From Clostridium_B lapidicellarium (GTDB taxonomy: Bacteria > Bacillota > Clostridia > Clostridiales > Clostridiaceae), in the NCBI RefSeq assembly GCF_041224415.1, contig NZ_JBGFFE010000014.1, positions 17,397 to 81,396 on the forward strand: a stretch of 64,000 nucleotides of DNA. The letters run 5' to 3'. Every line of letters begins with the position of its first letter. The first letter of the stretch is position 1. Shown here piece by piece: positions 62,788-64,000 of the stretch. The notes beneath the pieces are model-generated. The model did no database searches, was not told where the DNA came from, and was given only the letters and a program-made list of their open reading frames with translations. The translations under genes were made by a program, and so were the position numbers.

Positions 62788-63375
62788 ATGGAAGATAGAG
62801 AATTTTTTAATACAGTAGCTGAAAATTGGGACAATATGTGCTGCCATCCTCCGGAAAAGGTAAATCATGTGATTGAAAGCATAGACTTTGCAAAAGGGGA
62901 AAAAGTTTTGGATGTTGGAAGTGGAACCGGAGTCCTCATACCTTATCTGGAACGGAAAATAGGTAAAAATGGCAGCATAACTGCAATTGATATTGCAGAA
63001 AATATGATAAAAGTTTCTAGAAGAAAAAATAAATACTCAAATTTAAATTTTCAAATAGCTGATTTTTTTAAATATGAAAGTAAAGAGGGATATGATTGTA
63101 TAATAGCTTATTCCTGCTATCCCCACTTGAAAGACAAAGAAAAGTTTTTTGAGAAATCTTATAATTTGCTGAATCCGGAGGGAAAACTTGCAATAGCACA
63201 TATAGAGAGTAAAGATAAAATAAACTCCCATCATAGTAAAATAGGGGACACAATAGATTCCAACCTGCTGGTGGATATAGATAAATTGGCAGGGGCTGCA
63301 GAGAAAAAGGGATTTTATCCACTTTATCTTCAGGATGATCATGAATTTTATATATATGTGGGTAAAAAATTTTAA
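62788..63375 (+). CDS. Class I SAM-dependent methyltransferase
   Basis: 195 residues with a Rossmann-like methyltransferase fold: motif I VLDVGSGTGVLIPYL (about 38-52), motif II ITAIDIAENMI and motif IV YDCIIAYSCYPHLKDKEKFFEKSYNLLNPEGKLAIAH. It resembles the UbiE-like small-molecule branch. The substrate is unknown. The last four bases overlap the end of the convergent DUF2325 gene, which is under a SAM riboswitch. Confidence 0.87.
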   Translation: MEDREFFNTVAENWDNMCCHPPEKVNHVIESIDFAKGEKVLDVGSGTGVLIPYLERKIGKNGSITAIDIAENMIKVSRRKNKYSNLNFQIADFFKYESKEGYDCIIAYSCYPHLKDKEKFFEKSYNLLNPEGKLAIAHIESKDKINSHHSKIGDTIDSNLLVDIDKLAGAAEKKGFYPLYLQDDHEFYIYVGKKF

Positions 63376-63662
63376 GGCATTTTTTTCATATAGGTATTTA
63401 TGTTTTTATTTATGCTGGGCCAGGAATTTTTGCAGAACACTATAGTGATATTATTTTGTTTTGACTGCTGTTTTACTATTTCAGCCAGGTTATGTCCTAT
63501 GTAATCTATAAGAATCATAACTAAGTCGGTGTTTGAGGGAATTTTTATCTTCCTATCCCCTTTTTTTCTGCCGGTAACATGTACTATTTTATCGAACCCA
63601 TTTTCCTTTAATTTGTTTTTTATGTTTTCAATTCTATCTCCGCCTACTACTAAAATTCCCAT
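63372..63662 (-). CDS. DUF2325-domain protein under SAM-riboswitch control
   Basis: 96 residues from ATG 63662, eight bases after GGAGG; an in-frame TTG 15 bases earlier lies in the ribosome site. The DUF2325 pattern is complete: ILVVGGDRIENIKNKLKENGFDKIVHVTGRK, DLVMILIDYIGHNLAEIVKQQSKQNNITIVFC and NSWPSINKNI. The biochemical role of the family is unknown. Transcription from the upstream promoter must pass a SAM-I aptamer and a terminator before reaching this gene, and no other gene follows on this strand. That links it to methionine/SAM or sulfur metabolism. Confidence 0.88.
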   Translation of the reverse strand: MGILVVGGDRIENIKNKLKENGFDKIVHVTGRKKGDRKIKIPSNTDLVMILIDYIGHNLAEIVKQQSKQNNITIVFCKNSWPSINKNINTYMKKMP

Positions 63663-63690
63663 CAGACATACCTCCAATTTTTTGTAATAT

Positions 63691-63728
63691 AAAAAAGCTA
63701 TTTCTCTCTAAATAAGAAAAATAGCTTT
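63691..63728 (-). terminator. Expression-platform terminator of the SAM riboswitch
   Basis: On the minus strand AAAGCTATTT (63719-63728) pairs with AAATAGCTTT (63694-63703), followed by TTTTTT. It ends just before the DUF2325 ribosome site. Confidence 0.85.
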
Positions 63729-63765
63729 CAATTGCAGTTTATAAAAAATTATGTATGGTATTTTT

Positions 63766-63888
63766 CTTATCTTTCAAAGCAACCTAAATCAATTTAGTTC
63801 ACTTTGCAGGAATTGACACCGGTACATATCAGATGTCCGGTTGTCGGGTTTCAAAGGGCCAGTCCCTCCACCGCTCTTGATAAGAGAA
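63766..63888 (-). promoter_or_regulatory. SAM-I (S-box) riboswitch aptamer
   Basis: On the minus strand the signature is nearly consensus: CTTATCAAGAGCGGTGGAGG, GACTGGCCCTTTGAAACCCG, ACAACCGG, GTGTCAATTCCTGC, and the closing TGAAAGATAAG. P1 is formed by CTTATC (63879-63884) with GATAAG (63766-63771). In S-boxes SAM binding stabilises the terminator, turning the gene off. The only downstream gene is the DUF2325 gene. Confidence 0.95.
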
Positions 63889-63911
63889 TGTTATTAAGTT
63901 ATATAAAATTT

Positions 63912-63940
63912 ATTTTACTACAATGTTGTTTGTAATGCAA
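63912..63940 (-). promoter_or_regulatory. Promoter of the SAM-riboswitch transcript
   Basis: On the minus strand TTGCAT (63935-63940), a 17-base spacer and TAAAAT (63912-63917). Transcription would start about 20 bases before the aptamer. The last 60 bases of the window hold only a CTGTAG/CTACAG hairpin at about 63973-63992. Confidence 0.6.
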
Positions 63941-64000
63941 ATAATCAAATAAATTGGATCGTGTCAATTTACTGTAGGTTAAAAAGCTACAGACTTTCCC

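Overview
The window is a low-GC chromosomal segment. Strong GGAGG-type ribosome sites, TTG/GTG starts, a Spo0E-like protein, a SleL/YaaH-type cortex hydrolase, CWB2 wall-binding repeats, an MntR-type regulator and a SAM-I riboswitch point to a Clostridium sensu stricto or close relative. The genus is an inference from gene content and base composition; I cannot name a species. Gene order looks ordinary and chromosomal. There is no complete mobile element, CRISPR array, tRNA or rRNA.

Layout, left to right. (1) 1-5443: the tail of a MarR-type regulator, a GntP permease, then crotonase, CoA-transferase and acyl-CoA dehydrogenase. This looks like a unit for uptake and CoA-dependent conversion of an organic acid, and two near-identical promoter-embedded palindromes tie the permease to the enzymes. 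(2) 5528-8546: a MacA/MacB-like export system behind a perfect palindrome. (3) 8772-13497: a DUF2382 protein, a structured repeat (copy A), a flavoprotein, a glutaredoxin, a peptide deformylase, a decayed MocR regulator, and a YitT protein with an attenuator-like leader. (4) 13827-22333: RecQ, then a solute-binding lipoprotein with argF-carA-carB (citrulline/arginine branch). (5) 22438-25736: a Spo0E-like peptide, two secreted wall enzymes, structured repeat copy B, and a truncated metallo-beta-lactamase-fold gene. (6) 25887-32598: a YtrA-type regulator with an ABC exporter, a two-component system, and an LTA-synthase-like enzyme. (7) 32785-36406: a small membrane ORF, mntR, three molybdenum-cofactor or MOSC genes, and an AI-2E family permease. 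(8) 36605-40779: a second solute-binding lipoprotein sharing its promoter design with the first, then a sigma-54 activator and a cysteine-desulfidase-like gene with a textbook sigma-54 promoter. (9) 40973-45464: DegV-PadR behind a 34-bp perfect palindrome, a TerC protein and a YibE/F protein. (10) 45552-48872: a solitary PglX-type adenine methyltransferase with no BREX partners. (11) 49162-57136: an oppADFBC operon with an M20 amidohydrolase, then a LysM-GH18 protein. (12) 57232-64000: a 33-residue membrane peptide, a MarR-MFS drug-efflux pair, a CWB2 surface protein, a cupin, a second DegV, a methyltransferase, and a DUF2325 gene under a SAM-I riboswitch.

The least-explained items are the SAM-riboswitch-controlled DUF2325 gene, the solitary PglX methyltransferase, the duplicated structured repeat at 9246 and 24959, and the sigma-54/cysteine-rich activator circuit in front of the desulfidase. 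No single undescribed multi-gene system is obvious. These are individual leads.
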